A DNA stretch of 26,399 nucleotides from an uncultured Prevotellaceae bacterium (GTDB taxonomy: Bacteria > Bacteroidota > Bacteroidia > Bacteroidales > Bacteroidaceae): NCBI GenBank assembly GCA_900557555.1, contig USTH01000019.1:1-26399 (forward strand). Reading direction: 5' to 3'. Of the stretch, positions 8,396 through 17,239 are shown one piece after another (the first letter of the stretch is position 1; each line of letters begins with the position of its first letter). Below the pieces are notes generated by a model. The model was not told the DNA's origin. It searched no databases and saw nothing but the letters and a program-made list of their open reading frames with translations. The translations under genes and the position numbers were made by a program.

Positions 8396-10831
8396 GATGT
8401 TGGCAATGCGGATGATGTCAGCAAACACTCCCGCCGCTGTCACATCTGCACCAGCACCATAGCCCTGTATCACCATGGGATATTGTTTGTAACGATTGGT
8501 GGTAAGAAGCACCATATTATTGGAGTCTTCCAGATGATAGAACGGATGGCTTCTGTCAACAGGCGTGAGAGCAACAGTAGCCTTGTCATCTTCCCACCGT
8601 GCAATAAAACGCAGTTTTTTGCCTTCCTGCTCCAAGCGTCTGCGTTCCTCCTCAAACGGTTTGTCAAGTTGCCCCACTATACTAAAGAAGTAATCCGTAT
8701 TGCCTTCAAAATATTTAGCATCCATAAACGGTGTAAGCTGAACGTCATCAATGTCAAGCTTGTGTCCAGCTTCACGGGCAAGTATCACCAACTTCCTAAC
8801 CACATCCTTTCCACACAAATCCTGTCGAGGATCCGGTTCGCTAAGTCCAGCCTCTTTTGCCATGCGGACAGTTTTGCTAAACGGACTGTCGGCCGAGATG
8901 TTGTTAAAGATATAGTTGAGAGTGCCACTAAGCACAGCCTCAATCTTTATAACCTCGTCGCCACTGTCACACAAGTCGCTTATGGTCTTGATGATAGGTA
9001 GCCCAGCCCCCACGTTGGTCTCATATAGGAACTTCACGCCCTTGTCGAGTGCCGTCTGTTTAAGACGTCTGTATTTTTCATAGGGTGACGATGCCGCAAT
9101 CTTATTTGCCGCCACCACAGAGATATTGTTGTCAAGCAACGTTTCATATAATTCAGCTATGTCAGCATTTGCTGTGCAGTCAACAAACACGGAATTGTAT
9201 AGGTTCATAGAAATGAACTTACGACAGATGGCCTGCGACGAGCTGTTGTATCCTTTGCGTTCAACAAGATTGAGAATATCAGTCGTATCGATGCCATTAG
9301 CGTCAAAGTAGCATTTGCGTGAGTTTGCCACCCCAACGACATTAAGCCTCAACCGCCTCTTGTGCATCAGCGAGTCATGCTGTTCGTGCAACTGACGGAA
9401 CAAACTACCACCGACAGTACCTATTCCACACACAAAAAGGTTCACAACTTTATACTCGCTCAAAAAGAAGCTGTCGTGAATGACACTAAGAGCCTTCGTG
9501 AGTTGGTGTTTCTCCACCACAAGCGAAATGTTCATTTCTTGGGCACCTTGGGCAGAAGCGATTACATTTACACCGTTGCGTCCCAACACACTGAATAATT
9601 TGCCTGCGATGCCAAGCCTGTGCTTCATCGGTTCGCCCACAACAGCAATTGTTGCAAGGTTATCAATGATTTCAATAGGGTTTAGCGCACCTGTCTCTAT
9701 CTCCTTTGCCAATTCCTGACTCAGCACCTCCTTGGCTTTGATGGCATCCTCATGGGTAAGGCAAAGCGACGTACTTGTCTCAGATGAAGTCTGCGCCACC
9801 ATAAATATGCTTATGCCATTGTTTGCCAAGATAGAGAAAATTCTGCGGTTTATACCAATTACACCGACCATACTCATGCCACTCACGTTGATGAGGCTGG
9901 TATCGTTGATAGAGGTCATGCCCTTTATTCCATTAGGACAGTTATTATCTACGGTGTCGCTGATTACACTTCCCTTAAGCTCCGGATGAAATGTATTCTT
10001 AACATAGAGAGGAATGCGCTTGGCGAATACAGGGAAGATTGTCGGAGGATAAATAACCTTAGCACCAAAATTGCACAACTCCGTAGCTTCGCTATAAGTT
10101 AGATGCTCTATAGTATATGCAGAAGGAATAATGCGTGGGTCAGCAGTCATAAAGCCATCTACGTCTGTCCATATTTCAAGAACCTCGGCATTAAGTGCTG
10201 CAGCAATGATAGCCGCTGTGTAATCACTGCCGCCACGACCAAGTGTAGTGGTGATGCCAGACTCAATGTCGCTGGCAATAAACCCAGGCACAACAGCAAT
10301 ACCCTGTAGTGTAGCAAACGTCTCGACTATTTTTTTGTTGGTAGCATTGAACTCTACTGTAGTTGCCGCACCTTTTTTCTCTGTAAAGATAAACTCACGC
10401 GAGTCATAGAGGGCACGGCCGTCCAAATATTGCCGCACTATGCGCGAACTGCACCTCTCACCATAACTCACTATGGCGTCGGCAATTTTCGGAGTCACGT
10501 CCTTAATAAGAAAAACACCGCGCAAAATACCGCCAAGCTCCTCAAACAGTTCTCCAAGTTGCTCTTTCAAGGTTGCATTCTTTTGAGCATCGTCTATTAT
10601 CGAATCGATATGCGCATGATGCGTGTCGATAATTTCCTGCAACACAGCCTTGTATTCAGCATTTCCATTTGCAGCTAACTCTGTAACCTTAACCAAGTTG
10701 TTTGTCACAGTCTTCAAAGCCGACACAACAACCACAACGGGCAACGCCTCGCCCTCTGCAATCTTCTTTATATTTTTTATGCCCTCCAGTGTTCCAACCG
10801 AAGTGCCACCAAATTTCAGGACTTTCATCAA
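8393..10831 (-). CDS. thrA: Bifunctional aspartate kinase / homoserine dehydrogenase
   Basis: The 812-residue enzyme carries out two steps of threonine/methionine synthesis in the cytoplasm: ATP-dependent phosphorylation of aspartate, and NAD(P)H reduction of aspartate semialdehyde to homoserine. The kinase half (1-290) opens with KFGGTSVG (6-13) and contains TTLGRGGSD (195-203) and the WTDVDG (221-226) and DPR (231-233) motifs. Two ACT-type regulatory segments follow (about 312-450), as in threonine-regulated ThrA. The dehydrogenase half (464-812) has the nucleotide loop VCGIGTVGG (467-475), AANKIA (574-579), ETNVGAGLP (604-612) and the SGTLNYIF segment (635-642). The length matches E. coli ThrA (820). 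Start could be either of two adjacent Met codons. It is transcribed divergently from menF; thrB and thrC are not in the window. Confidence 0.97.
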   Translation of the reverse strand: MMKVLKFGGTSVGTLEGIKNIKKIAEGEALPVVVVVSALKTVTNNLVKVTELAANGNAEYKAVLQEIIDTHHAHIDSIIDDAQKNATLKEQLGELFEELGGILRGVFLIKDVTPKIADAIVSYGERCSSRIVRQYLDGRALYDSREFIFTEKKGAATTVEFNATNKKIVETFATLQGIAVVPGFIASDIESGITTTLGRGGSDYTAAIIAAALNAEVLEIWTDVDGFMTADPRIIPSAYTIEHLTYSEATELCNFGAKVIYPPTIFPVFAKRIPLYVKNTFHPELKGSVISDTVDNNCPNGIKGMTSINDTSLINVSGMSMVGVIGINRRIFSILANNGISIFMVAQTSSETSTSLCLTHEDAIKAKEVLSQELAKEIETGALNPIEIIDNLATIAVVGEPMKHRLGIAGKLFSVLGRNGVNVIASAQGAQEMNISLVVEKHQLTKALSVIHDSFFLSEYKVVNLFVCGIGTVGGSLFRQLHEQHDSLMHKRRLRLNVVGVANSRKCYFDANGIDTTDILNLVERKGYNSSSQAICRKFISMNLYNSVFVDCTANADIAELYETLLDNNISVVAANKIAASSPYEKYRRLKQTALDKGVKFLYETNVGAGLPIIKTISDLCDSGDEVIKIEAVLSGTLNYIFNNISADSPFSKTVRMAKEAGLSEPDPRQDLCGKDVVRKLVILAREAGHKLDIDDVQLTPFMDAKYFEGNTDYFFSIVGQLDKPFEEERRRLEQEGKKLRFIARWEDDKATVALTPVDRSHPFYHLEDSNNMVLLTTNRYKQYPMVIQGYGAGADVTAAGVFADIIRIANI

Positions 10832-10852
10832 CTATAATTTCCGTTTGAATTA

Positions 10853-10878
10853 CAAAAATAATTATTGTGGCAAATTTA
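10853..10878 (-). promoter_or_regulatory. Candidate thrA promoter boxes
   Basis: On the minus strand two overlapping-range copies of the Bacteroidetes -7 box TAnnTTTG occur upstream of thrA: TATTTTTG (10853-10860) and TAAATTTG (10871-10878). Neither has a -33 TTTG at the usual 19-20 base spacing, so which one is used is open. Confidence 0.4.
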
Positions 10879-11060
10879 ATAAATCTTATTTATATTTCAC
10901 TTACAATTACCACATAAATTTATGATAATTAGACACAAACGGGCAGCAGGCCTCCTATTTCCCATCACACCGCAATGCACAGAACTATACCATATTGGCG
11001 AATAAAAGAGGAAAGCACAGAAAGATGTACTCAACAAGCCATAGCTTAAAAACAAGAGAA

Positions 11061-11083
11061 AAAAATCGACAAGGTCGTTTTTT
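11061..11083. promoter_or_regulatory. Inverted repeat upstream of menF -7 box
   Basis: A run of A, then CGAC, AAG, GTCG and a run of T form a hairpin with one T-T mismatch. It ends six bases before the TAATTTTG box at 11089. It could be an operator for menF or a structural by-product of AT richness; a terminator for an unseen upstream transcript is also possible. Confidence 0.25.
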
Positions 11084-11088
11084 ATGAC

Positions 11089-11096
11089 TAATTTTG
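11089..11096 (+). promoter_or_regulatory. Bacteroidetes -7 box for the men operon
   Basis: TAATTTTG fits the TAnnTTTG consensus exactly and lies 16 bases before the menF ATG, implying a very short leader. No good -33 TTTG is seen 19-20 bases upstream. The box covers the alternative TTG start at 11094, which argues against that start. Confidence 0.55.
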
Positions 11097-11111
11097 CGAA
11101 AATTGCTACAT

Positions 11112-12179
11112 ATGCCTCTTGTCTTTAACTGCGAAACATACAGCGCCCTCTGCAGAATGCCAAACAAACATATCATTTTAGGTATCAAAAGCAAGGAAAC
11201 ACGCTTGTACACTTCCCTGAACGATATTCCTGAAGATGCTTCTGGATTCATTGTCGCCCCATTTCTGTCAAGCAGACAGATTCCTACATTTCTTTTTGAG
11301 GGCATCGAAACTACAAGTCTACCTCTTCCACAAGAGCCAGCAGAGGTTGCGGAGGGACACGCCAAAAGCATCTGCAGCCAAGAGAAATATGCCACAGCCT
11401 TTGAGTACATAAAACGTGCCATTGATGCAAAAACGGTACAAAAAGCCGTTCTCGCCCGTTCCGAAGATATTAGCGGACTGGCAGTAGACATCAACAAGCT
11501 TTTCATCAAAGCATGCCACACATACCCCCATTGTTATGTTGCTCTTGTTGACGTGCCAGGTCACGGGCAATGGCTGACTGCAACTCCGGAACTGCTATAC
11601 AAGACCGATGTTGACCATATGGGGCATACAACTGCATTGGCCGGAACAATGCCATGGACAGACATTGAGGACGGAATATCCTGGTCTGGCAAAAACCTTG
11701 AAGAACAAAGAATGGTGGAAGAATTCATCATGTCACAGCTTAAAAACAGCTCCATCTCATTTACAACAGAAACCCCGCATACCGTGAAAGCTGGAAATCT
11801 GGCACACTTAAAGACAGACTTTACATTAGATGCAGACAACCATAGCCCCATTGAAATAATACGCCTGCTCCACCCCACCCCAGCCGTTGCTGGGGTGCCA
11901 CGAAACAAGGCAATAGATATAATCAGAGAAGCAGAAGGTGCAGATTTTAGACAATACTATGCCGGATTTACCGGATTCATAAACAATGAGGAACATCACA
12001 CGGCTTGCTTTGTTTCTTTGCGATTGTTGTGCAGCAAAGCAAACAACCTGACACTGTATGCGGGTGGGGGCATTCTGCCCCAAAGCTCAATGAATCAGGA
12101 ATGGTCTGAGACTAAACTGAAACTTGGCATTATGAAACGGTTGCTTGGCTGTCAAAAGCACACTGAGCAGCATATATGA
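11112..12179 (+). CDS. menF: Isochorismate synthase
   Basis: The 355-residue cytoplasmic enzyme isomerises chorismate to isochorismate, the first committed step of menaquinone synthesis. It has the chorismate-binding family hallmarks: a PELLYK segment, TALAGTMPW, the HLKTDF segment, HPTPAVAGVPR and the terminal GGGI followed by a W-x-E-T-x-x-K. It is shorter than E. coli MenF (431) because the N-terminal part is reduced. Start at ATG 11112 is preferred over an in-frame TTG at 11094 that lies inside the -7 promoter box. The other members of this family (salicylate, anthranilate, aminodeoxychorismate synthases) are less likely because menD follows after 18 bases. First gene of menF-menD-menB-menCE. 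Confidence 0.93.
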   Translation: MPLVFNCETYSALCRMPNKHIILGIKSKETRLYTSLNDIPEDASGFIVAPFLSSRQIPTFLFEGIETTSLPLPQEPAEVAEGHAKSICSQEKYATAFEYIKRAIDAKTVQKAVLARSEDISGLAVDINKLFIKACHTYPHCYVALVDVPGHGQWLTATPELLYKTDVDHMGHTTALAGTMPWTDIEDGISWSGKNLEEQRMVEEFIMSQLKNSSISFTTETPHTVKAGNLAHLKTDFTLDADNHSPIEIIRLLHPTPAVAGVPRNKAIDIIREAEGADFRQYYAGFTGFINNEEHHTACFVSLRLLCSKANNLTLYAGGGILPQSSMNQEWSETKLKLGIMKRLLGCQKHTEQHI

Positions 12180-12197
12180 TTTTACAATTTTATTACC

Positions 12198-13796
12198 ATG
12201 TTTAGTAGCAAAGAGAATGTGAACAACCTGACTGCAATGCTAATTAACGCAGGAATTAAGGACATCGTTGTCTGTCCTGGAAGCCGCAATGCAGTTCTTG
12301 TACATAACTTTTATGAAGCTTCGCTGCTATGGAAAAGTTTCAGGCTACACTCCATCACTGACGAACGGAGTGCCTCTTTTTTTGCCATAGGCATTTGGCT
12401 TGCAACAAAGAAACCCGTTGTGATATGTGTCACATCAGGCTCCGCACTGCTTAATACCATACCAGGCGTAGCAGAAGCCTGTTATCGGCATATACCACTC
12501 GTGATTATCTCTGCCGACCGCCCCCCACAATGGATTGGGCAACTCGATGGACAGACCATAATACAGCCCGATGCACTCTATCCCTATGCTCATTGCATAC
12601 AAATGGATGAACAGCCATCAACCGTTACCGTACCAGCATACGATCCGCAAACCCCTCTACATATCAATGTTCCCATCAGCGAACCCTTGTTTGACTTTAA
12701 TACGAAGAAACTTCCCACCCCTGACTTCTCGTATTTTGAGCAGTGGCCACAATATGATAATGGAATTGACAAACTCCACGAAATAGCCGCACTCATCAAC
12801 AAGGCAAGTCTGCCCGCCGTCATAGTCGGACAATATGAAGAAGGGCCCATTAATTCGCTTATAGAACTTGACAAACAAGACAAGCTACTGTTGCTGCCCG
12901 AAATCATCAGCAACCAGCCCGGTGCAGAACGTACCGCTTGGATTGAGTCGGTAGAAGCCGAGGGTATAGCGATGCCTGATCTGATAATCCATATAGGCGG
13001 GGCACTTGTAAACAAGTGGCTGAAAATTAAGTTGCGCCAGCAGTCTGCTCTCAAAGTAATCAGAGTTGACCAGACAGATGAAAACCCAGACACATTTTCC
13101 CACCTTGAAATTAAAGTGAAATATAATGAGGCGAAGTTTTTCGATGCGTTGCTACCTTTAATTGAAAAACATGAATGTGTTCGTGATTTCAAGAAAGGCA
13201 TAGCAACAAAAGACATAAGACCATCGTCTGTAAAAGAACAAGCCATTTCTGCCCTTTGGCATGAAATAAGTAATTCCATGACAGATAATGGAGTTACCGT
13301 ATTCTTGGGAAACAGCACAGCAGTAAGGGCGGCCTCAAGGTCTTGCAACTCTGGCAACATTCCGATATATTGCAATCGGGGCATAAACGGAATAGAAGGA
13401 AGCCTGTCTGTGGCGGCAGGTTACTCCGTAGCAACAGACAAAGACGTTTATGCCATTGTGGGAGACCTAAGCTTCTTCTATGATGTCAATGCGCTGTGGA
13501 ACCCGTCATTAAAAGGCAACTTGCATCTTCTTCTGCTCAACGACCACCGAGGAGGAATCTTTTCAAGACTGCCAGGGTTGAACTCCTCGCCTGCTCTCGA
13601 CAACTTCATTTCAGGACAACATGATGCCAATGCATACGGCATTGCCCTCAGCTATGGCTGTTCCTATTTAAAAGCAGACAGCAATAAGGGCTTTTTGAAA
13701 GCTCTTAAAGACTTCATCGGGAACAACGACAACAAAACGAACAAACCTATAATTCTGGAATATGACACGAATTTGGAACAAGATCAAAGATTTTAA
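12198..13796 (+). CDS. menD: 2-succinyl-5-enolpyruvyl-6-hydroxy-3-cyclohexene-1-carboxylate synthase
   Basis: The 532-residue thiamine-diphosphate enzyme joins 2-oxoglutarate-derived succinic semialdehyde to isochorismate (SEPHCHC synthase). The N-terminal PYR-like domain has CPGSRN (26-31) and the conserved Glu56 in DERSA, expected to activate the cofactor; TSGSALLN and ADRPP follow. The C-terminal cofactor-binding domain has GDLSFFYD near 421-428 and the LNDHRGGIFSRLPG region that marks MenD among related enzymes. Length is normal for the family. Its last 35 bases overlap the start of menB in another frame, which suggests translational coupling. It depends on the cofactor made with the help of the thi operon downstream. 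Confidence 0.96.
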   Translation: MFSSKENVNNLTAMLINAGIKDIVVCPGSRNAVLVHNFYEASLLWKSFRLHSITDERSASFFAIGIWLATKKPVVICVTSGSALLNTIPGVAEACYRHIPLVIISADRPPQWIGQLDGQTIIQPDALYPYAHCIQMDEQPSTVTVPAYDPQTPLHINVPISEPLFDFNTKKLPTPDFSYFEQWPQYDNGIDKLHEIAALINKASLPAVIVGQYEEGPINSLIELDKQDKLLLLPEIISNQPGAERTAWIESVEAEGIAMPDLIIHIGGALVNKWLKIKLRQQSALKVIRVDQTDENPDTFSHLEIKVKYNEAKFFDALLPLIEKHECVRDFKKGIATKDIRPSSVKEQAISALWHEISNSMTDNGVTVFLGNSTAVRAASRSCNSGNIPIYCNRGINGIEGSLSVAAGYSVATDKDVYAIVGDLSFFYDVNALWNPSLKGNLHLLLLNDHRGGIFSRLPGLNSSPALDNFISGQHDANAYGIALSYGCSYLKADSNKGFLKALKDFIGNNDNKTNKPIILEYDTNLEQDQRF

Positions 13797-14622
13797 AGAA
13801 ATCCTTTTTGAAGAACATCATGGCATTGCCAAAATCACCATCAACCGTCCGCGTTACCGCAACGCCTTTACGCCGTTGACAGTATCAGAAATATCAAAAG
13901 CCCTCGCACATTGCCGCGAAGCACAGAACATAAGTGTAGTTGTCCTCACAGGAGCCAATACCCCACGCGAGGGCGGCATGACAGAAGAAGACTACCTCAA
14001 AACACAAGCCTTCTGCTCGGGAGGTGACATGAACGTAAAAGGCAAAGGCGGCTATGTCGGCACAGACGGAGTGCCTCGTCTCAATGTGCTTGACGTGCAA
14101 AAACAAATACGGACCCTGCCCAAGCCTGTCATTGCCATGGTCAACGGTTTTGCCGTAGGCGGAGGACACGTGCTTCACTTGATGTGCGACATTACCATTG
14201 CCTCAGAAAACGCCATGTTTGGGCAGACAGGCCCCAAGGTTGGAAGTTTTGACGCGGGATTTGGTGCGTCATATCTTGCACGCATTGTAGGTCAGAAAAA
14301 GGCACGCGAGATCTGGTTTATGTGCCGACTATACACAGCCCAGCAGGCCGAGCAGATGGGCATGGTCAACAAAGTGGTGCCTTTTGTCAGGCTTGAAGAC
14401 GAGGTGGTGGATTGGGCAGAAACAATGATGGAACGATCACCGCTCGCTCTGCGCATGATAAAGGCAGGACTTAATGCTGAACTTGATGGCCAGGCAGGCA
14501 TACAGCAACTGGCAGGAGACGCCACGATGCTTTACTATATGCTTGACGAAGCCCGAGAGGGAGGTCAGGCGTTTCTTGAAAAACGCAAACCCAATTTCAA
14601 AAAATACCCCAAACTACCATAA
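13762..14622 (+). CDS. menB: 1,4-dihydroxy-2-naphthoyl-CoA synthase
   Basis: The 286-residue crotonase-family enzyme cyclises o-succinylbenzoyl-CoA to DHNA-CoA. It has AFCSGGD (83-89) for the oxyanion hole, GFAVGGGH (129-136), FGQTGPKVGSFDAG (153-166) and the C-terminal QAGIQQLAGDATMLYY stretch that is nearly invariant in MenB. The Gln-Thr-Gly at 155-157 points to the bicarbonate-dependent type I class. An extra acidic segment of about 14 residues (66-81) lies between the LTGA strand and AFCSGGD, compared with E. coli MenB. The start at 13762 lies inside menD, but the protein from this Met aligns with the usual N-terminus (W-x-x-I-K-x-x-x-x-I-L-F), so it is accepted. Confidence 0.96.
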   Translation: MTRIWNKIKDFKEILFEEHHGIAKITINRPRYRNAFTPLTVSEISKALAHCREAQNISVVVLTGANTPREGGMTEEDYLKTQAFCSGGDMNVKGKGGYVGTDGVPRLNVLDVQKQIRTLPKPVIAMVNGFAVGGGHVLHLMCDITIASENAMFGQTGPKVGSFDAGFGASYLARIVGQKKAREIWFMCRLYTAQQAEQMGMVNKVVPFVRLEDEVVDWAETMMERSPLALRMIKAGLNAELDGQAGIQQLAGDATMLYYMLDEAREGGQAFLEKRKPNFKKYPKLP

Positions 14623-14637
14623 CAGAAGTATACAAAC

Positions 14638-16665
14638 ATGGAATATTCCATCGAACCCGTCACATTAAATTTCAAAACCCCAGCTGGCACGAGTCGGGGC
14701 ATATACCACACACGCAAAGTCTGGTATATTCATCTTCAAGACGGAACATACCATGGCATCGGCGAATGCGCTCCGCTTCACGACCTTTCGTGTGACTACC
14801 AACCCGACATGGAGAGCATCATTGACAACGCATGCCGCAAGCTTACAGTCACAGGTAAGATAGATTATTCTTCGCTCTCCTGTATGCCATCGGTTGTCTT
14901 TGCCCTCGAAACAGCATTGCTGTCACTCGAAGGAAGCCGACACGGTGATGACCTCAGGCTGTACGACAACAGTTTCACACGATTAGAGAGTGGCATTCCT
15001 ATCAACGGGCTTATATGGATGGGAAGTTACGAAGAAATGTCTGAACGCATTGAAGAGAAACTTAGACAGGGATTTAAGTGTATAAAAATAAAAATTGCGG
15101 CCATTGACTATGACAAAGAAATTGAGTTGCTCTCAAATCTACGAAAACGCTTTCCTGTCGAACAGCTGCAAATCAGGGTTGACGCAAACGGAGGCTTCAA
15201 ACCTCAAGAAGCACCAGAGGTATTAAAAACTCTCCACTCCCTTAGAATCCACAGCATTGAACAGCCCATAGCCGCAAAACAATGGGAAACAATGGCTGCT
15301 CTCTGCAAAAATAGTCCCATACCCATTGCGCTTGATGAAGAACTTATTGGCATTAACACTATAGAAAGAAAACAGGCACTTCTTGACATCATCAAGCCAC
15401 AGTTCATTGTACTTAAGCCGACCCTCCACGGAGGTCTGCGAGGGTGTGAAGAATGGATAAGCCAAGCAAAACAACGCAACATAGGCTATTGGGTGACATC
15501 TGCCCTTGAGAGCAATGTCGGACTCAATGCCATAGCACAATGGACCGCAAAGATTGGCAGCACATACATGCCACAAGGATTGGGTACGGGGCAGCTTTTC
15601 ACAACAAATTACGAACCGGCTGACCTTGAGATAAAAGGCGAATTTCTATGGTACAAATCCGAGAGACAACGCAACTTCAACAAAGAGGTGCAGGAGTTTA
15701 GCAACGAATGGAACTGTCCAAGCGAAACCATACCGATGCAGACATCTGGCTCAACGGGTAAACCAAAAATCATCCATGTAAAAAAAACTGAAATGATAGC
15801 CAGCGCAAAAGCCACCATTGAATTTCTCGGACTGAAACCTGGTGACTCCGCTCTGCTTTGTCTTCCCCTAAAATACATTGCAGGTAAGATGATGGCAGTC
15901 AGAAGCATTGTCGGCAATATGCGACTGATTCCTGTATACCCCTCTGCCAGACCATTCCGAACACTGACCGTGCCACCCATCTTTGCCGCAATCACACCAC
16001 AACAGGCAACCGAAAGCCTTCGGTACGAACACGATACAAACATCATGAGCCACACAAAAGTCATTATTATCGGTGGAGGACCTGTTCCGACAAAAACAGA
16101 AATGCAGCTATACTCTTTCCCAAATAAAATTTACAGCACCTATGGTATGACTGAGACCCTCTCTCACATTGCGATGCGCAGAATCAACGGCCAAGAGGCA
16201 TCCCCATGCTACACACCAATGAAAGGTGTAAGCGTGTCACTGACAGAAAGCAACAGGCTGGTTATACATGCACCGAAGATTAACAAGAACATTCTGACAA
16301 CCAACGATATTGCCACCATCCATCCCAATAATACGTTCACGATTGAGGGGCGCATTGACAACACGATATGTTCTGGAGGCATAAAGCTACAACTTGAAAG
16401 TATTGAGCAACGACTGCAAACAGCTCTGGACTTCCCCTTTGTGCTGACATCAGTTGAAGACCAAACTCTGGGCGAAAGTCTTGCAATGCTTTATGAAGGC
16501 TCGCATGCGCCCGAAGACATTAGAATACGATGCAAGGCATGTCTCAACAAATATGAAGTGCCACGCCACATTCTACACACCGACAAGATTCCGCTCACTC
16601 CAACGGGCAAGCCCGCCCGCATACTGGCCAAGCAATTGGCGAAAAGTATTGTCAAACTTCCCTGA
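14638..16665 (+). CDS. menC-menE: Fused o-succinylbenzoate synthase / o-succinylbenzoate-CoA ligase
   Basis: One 675-residue frame carries two enzymes of menaquinone synthesis. Residues 1-340 are MenC, an enolase-superfamily dehydratase: KIK (Lys150, Lys152), metal ligands Asp182 (DAN), Glu208 (EQP) and Asp233 (DEE), and the second catalytic Lys260 (LKPT). Residues about 345-675 are MenE, an ANL-family acyl-CoA ligase: P-loop TSGSTGKPK (369-377), YGMTET (502-507), GRID (571-574), SGGIK (579-583) and the catalytic Lys658 in PTGKPAR. The ligase N-terminal subdomain is short, with under 30 residues before the P-loop. No internal stop or second plausible start splits the frame. Fusion would hand the o-succinylbenzoate from one site to the next in the pathway. 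Gap to menB is 15 bases; the 3' end overlaps convergent tenI by 14 bases. Confidence 0.94.
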   Translation: MEYSIEPVTLNFKTPAGTSRGIYHTRKVWYIHLQDGTYHGIGECAPLHDLSCDYQPDMESIIDNACRKLTVTGKIDYSSLSCMPSVVFALETALLSLEGSRHGDDLRLYDNSFTRLESGIPINGLIWMGSYEEMSERIEEKLRQGFKCIKIKIAAIDYDKEIELLSNLRKRFPVEQLQIRVDANGGFKPQEAPEVLKTLHSLRIHSIEQPIAAKQWETMAALCKNSPIPIALDEELIGINTIERKQALLDIIKPQFIVLKPTLHGGLRGCEEWISQAKQRNIGYWVTSALESNVGLNAIAQWTAKIGSTYMPQGLGTGQLFTTNYEPADLEIKGEFLWYKSERQRNFNKEVQEFSNEWNCPSETIPMQTSGSTGKPKIIHVKKTEMIASAKATIEFLGLKPGDSALLCLPLKYIAGKMMAVRSIVGNMRLIPVYPSARPFRTLTVPPIFAAITPQQATESLRYEHDTNIMSHTKVIIIGGGPVPTKTEMQLYSFPNKIYSTYGMTETLSHIAMRRINGQEASPCYTPMKGVSVSLTESNRLVIHAPKINKNILTTNDIATIHPNNTFTIEGRIDNTICSGGIKLQLESIEQRLQTALDFPFVLTSVEDQTLGESLAMLYEGSHAPEDIRIRCKACLNKYEVPRHILHTDKIPLTPTGKPARILAKQLAKSIVKLP

Positions 16666-17239
16666 CAGCCTCCTGCAGTTCCCGAAGTCTTTCAATAGGA
16701 CACTCGCTCCCCCACACATCGCCCAACACTGCACACCCACCGAAGCCCATTCGGGCTACAAGGGCAATATTGTTGCGGCAGACTCCGCCAAGCGCAATAA
16801 CCTTTGAATCTATCACCCCACACAAAGATGCCTCATTTATTTCTGTCTCACTGAAAGCTGAGAGGTAGCCACACTTGGATATGCTGTCAAACACAGGGCT
16901 CAGAAACACATAATCATAGAACGGCTTGCAATTTGCAACCTCCTGAAGCGAGTGGCATGAAAAAGACCGTGTTCCCTTGAAATTGTCGATATTCAACTTG
17001 CGTCCCTTCCCAAGATGGGCACCACACAACCCGAATTTCCCTACAAACTCAAAATGGCTATGCACCACTATTCTGCAAAGCCATTCGCTGGCGATGCCCA
17101 GCAGAAAACACTCCAACTGGGCTGCCGTAGCATTGGGCTTGCGCAAATGCAGTGTTTCAAGGCCATTAGAAAACATTGTGTTCACTAATGCGGTCTCGCC
17201 ATCAAAGAAAAACGGCTGTGTGATGAGAAACAACTTCAT
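16652..17239 (-). CDS. tenI: Second thiamine-phosphate-synthase-like protein (TenI/ThiE2-like)
   Basis: The 195-residue protein has the ThiE/TenI TIM-barrel pattern, but ThiE active-site positions differ: HLRKP (31-35) in place of QLRxK, VHSH (59-62) in place of the Asn/Asp-Asp pair, and SISK (119-122) in place of TxTK. It keeps SCHS (94-97), matching the S-x-H-S that in Bacillus TenI holds the His used for thiazole-phosphate tautomerisation, and LGGV. It is therefore more likely a TenI-type tautomerase or an inactive relative than a second thiamine phosphate synthase. It is the last gene of the thi operon, overlapping thiH by 4 bases, and it overlaps menCE by 14 bases at the 3' end. Confidence 0.75.
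   Translation of the reverse strand: MKLFLITQPFFFDGETALVNTMFSNGLETLHLRKPNATAAQLECFLLGIASEWLCRIVVHSHFEFVGKFGLCGAHLGKGRKLNIDNFKGTRSFSCHSLQEVANCKPFYDYVFLSPVFDSISKCGYLSAFSETEINEASLCGVIDSKVIALGGVCRNNIALVARMGFGGCAVLGDVWGSECPIERLRELQEAVREV

Larger units (their letters stand above)
10832..11111. other. Divergent intergenic region thrA / menF
   Basis: 280 bases with no gene visible. The left 60 bases hold candidate thrA -7 boxes and the right end the menF -7 box. An AT-rich inverted repeat (11061-11083, with CGAC/GTCG core) sits just upstream of the menF box. No threonine or other attenuator-like leader peptide was recognised. Confidence 0.5.

Noticed and set aside
11094..11111. TTG start for menF
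   Set aside because: It lies inside the TAATTTTG promoter box, and the ATG at 11112 gives a normal protein.
12590..13384. Minus-strand frame of 264 codons opposite menD
   Set aside because: It is the shadow of menD, rich in Ser and Leu, with no recognisable motif.
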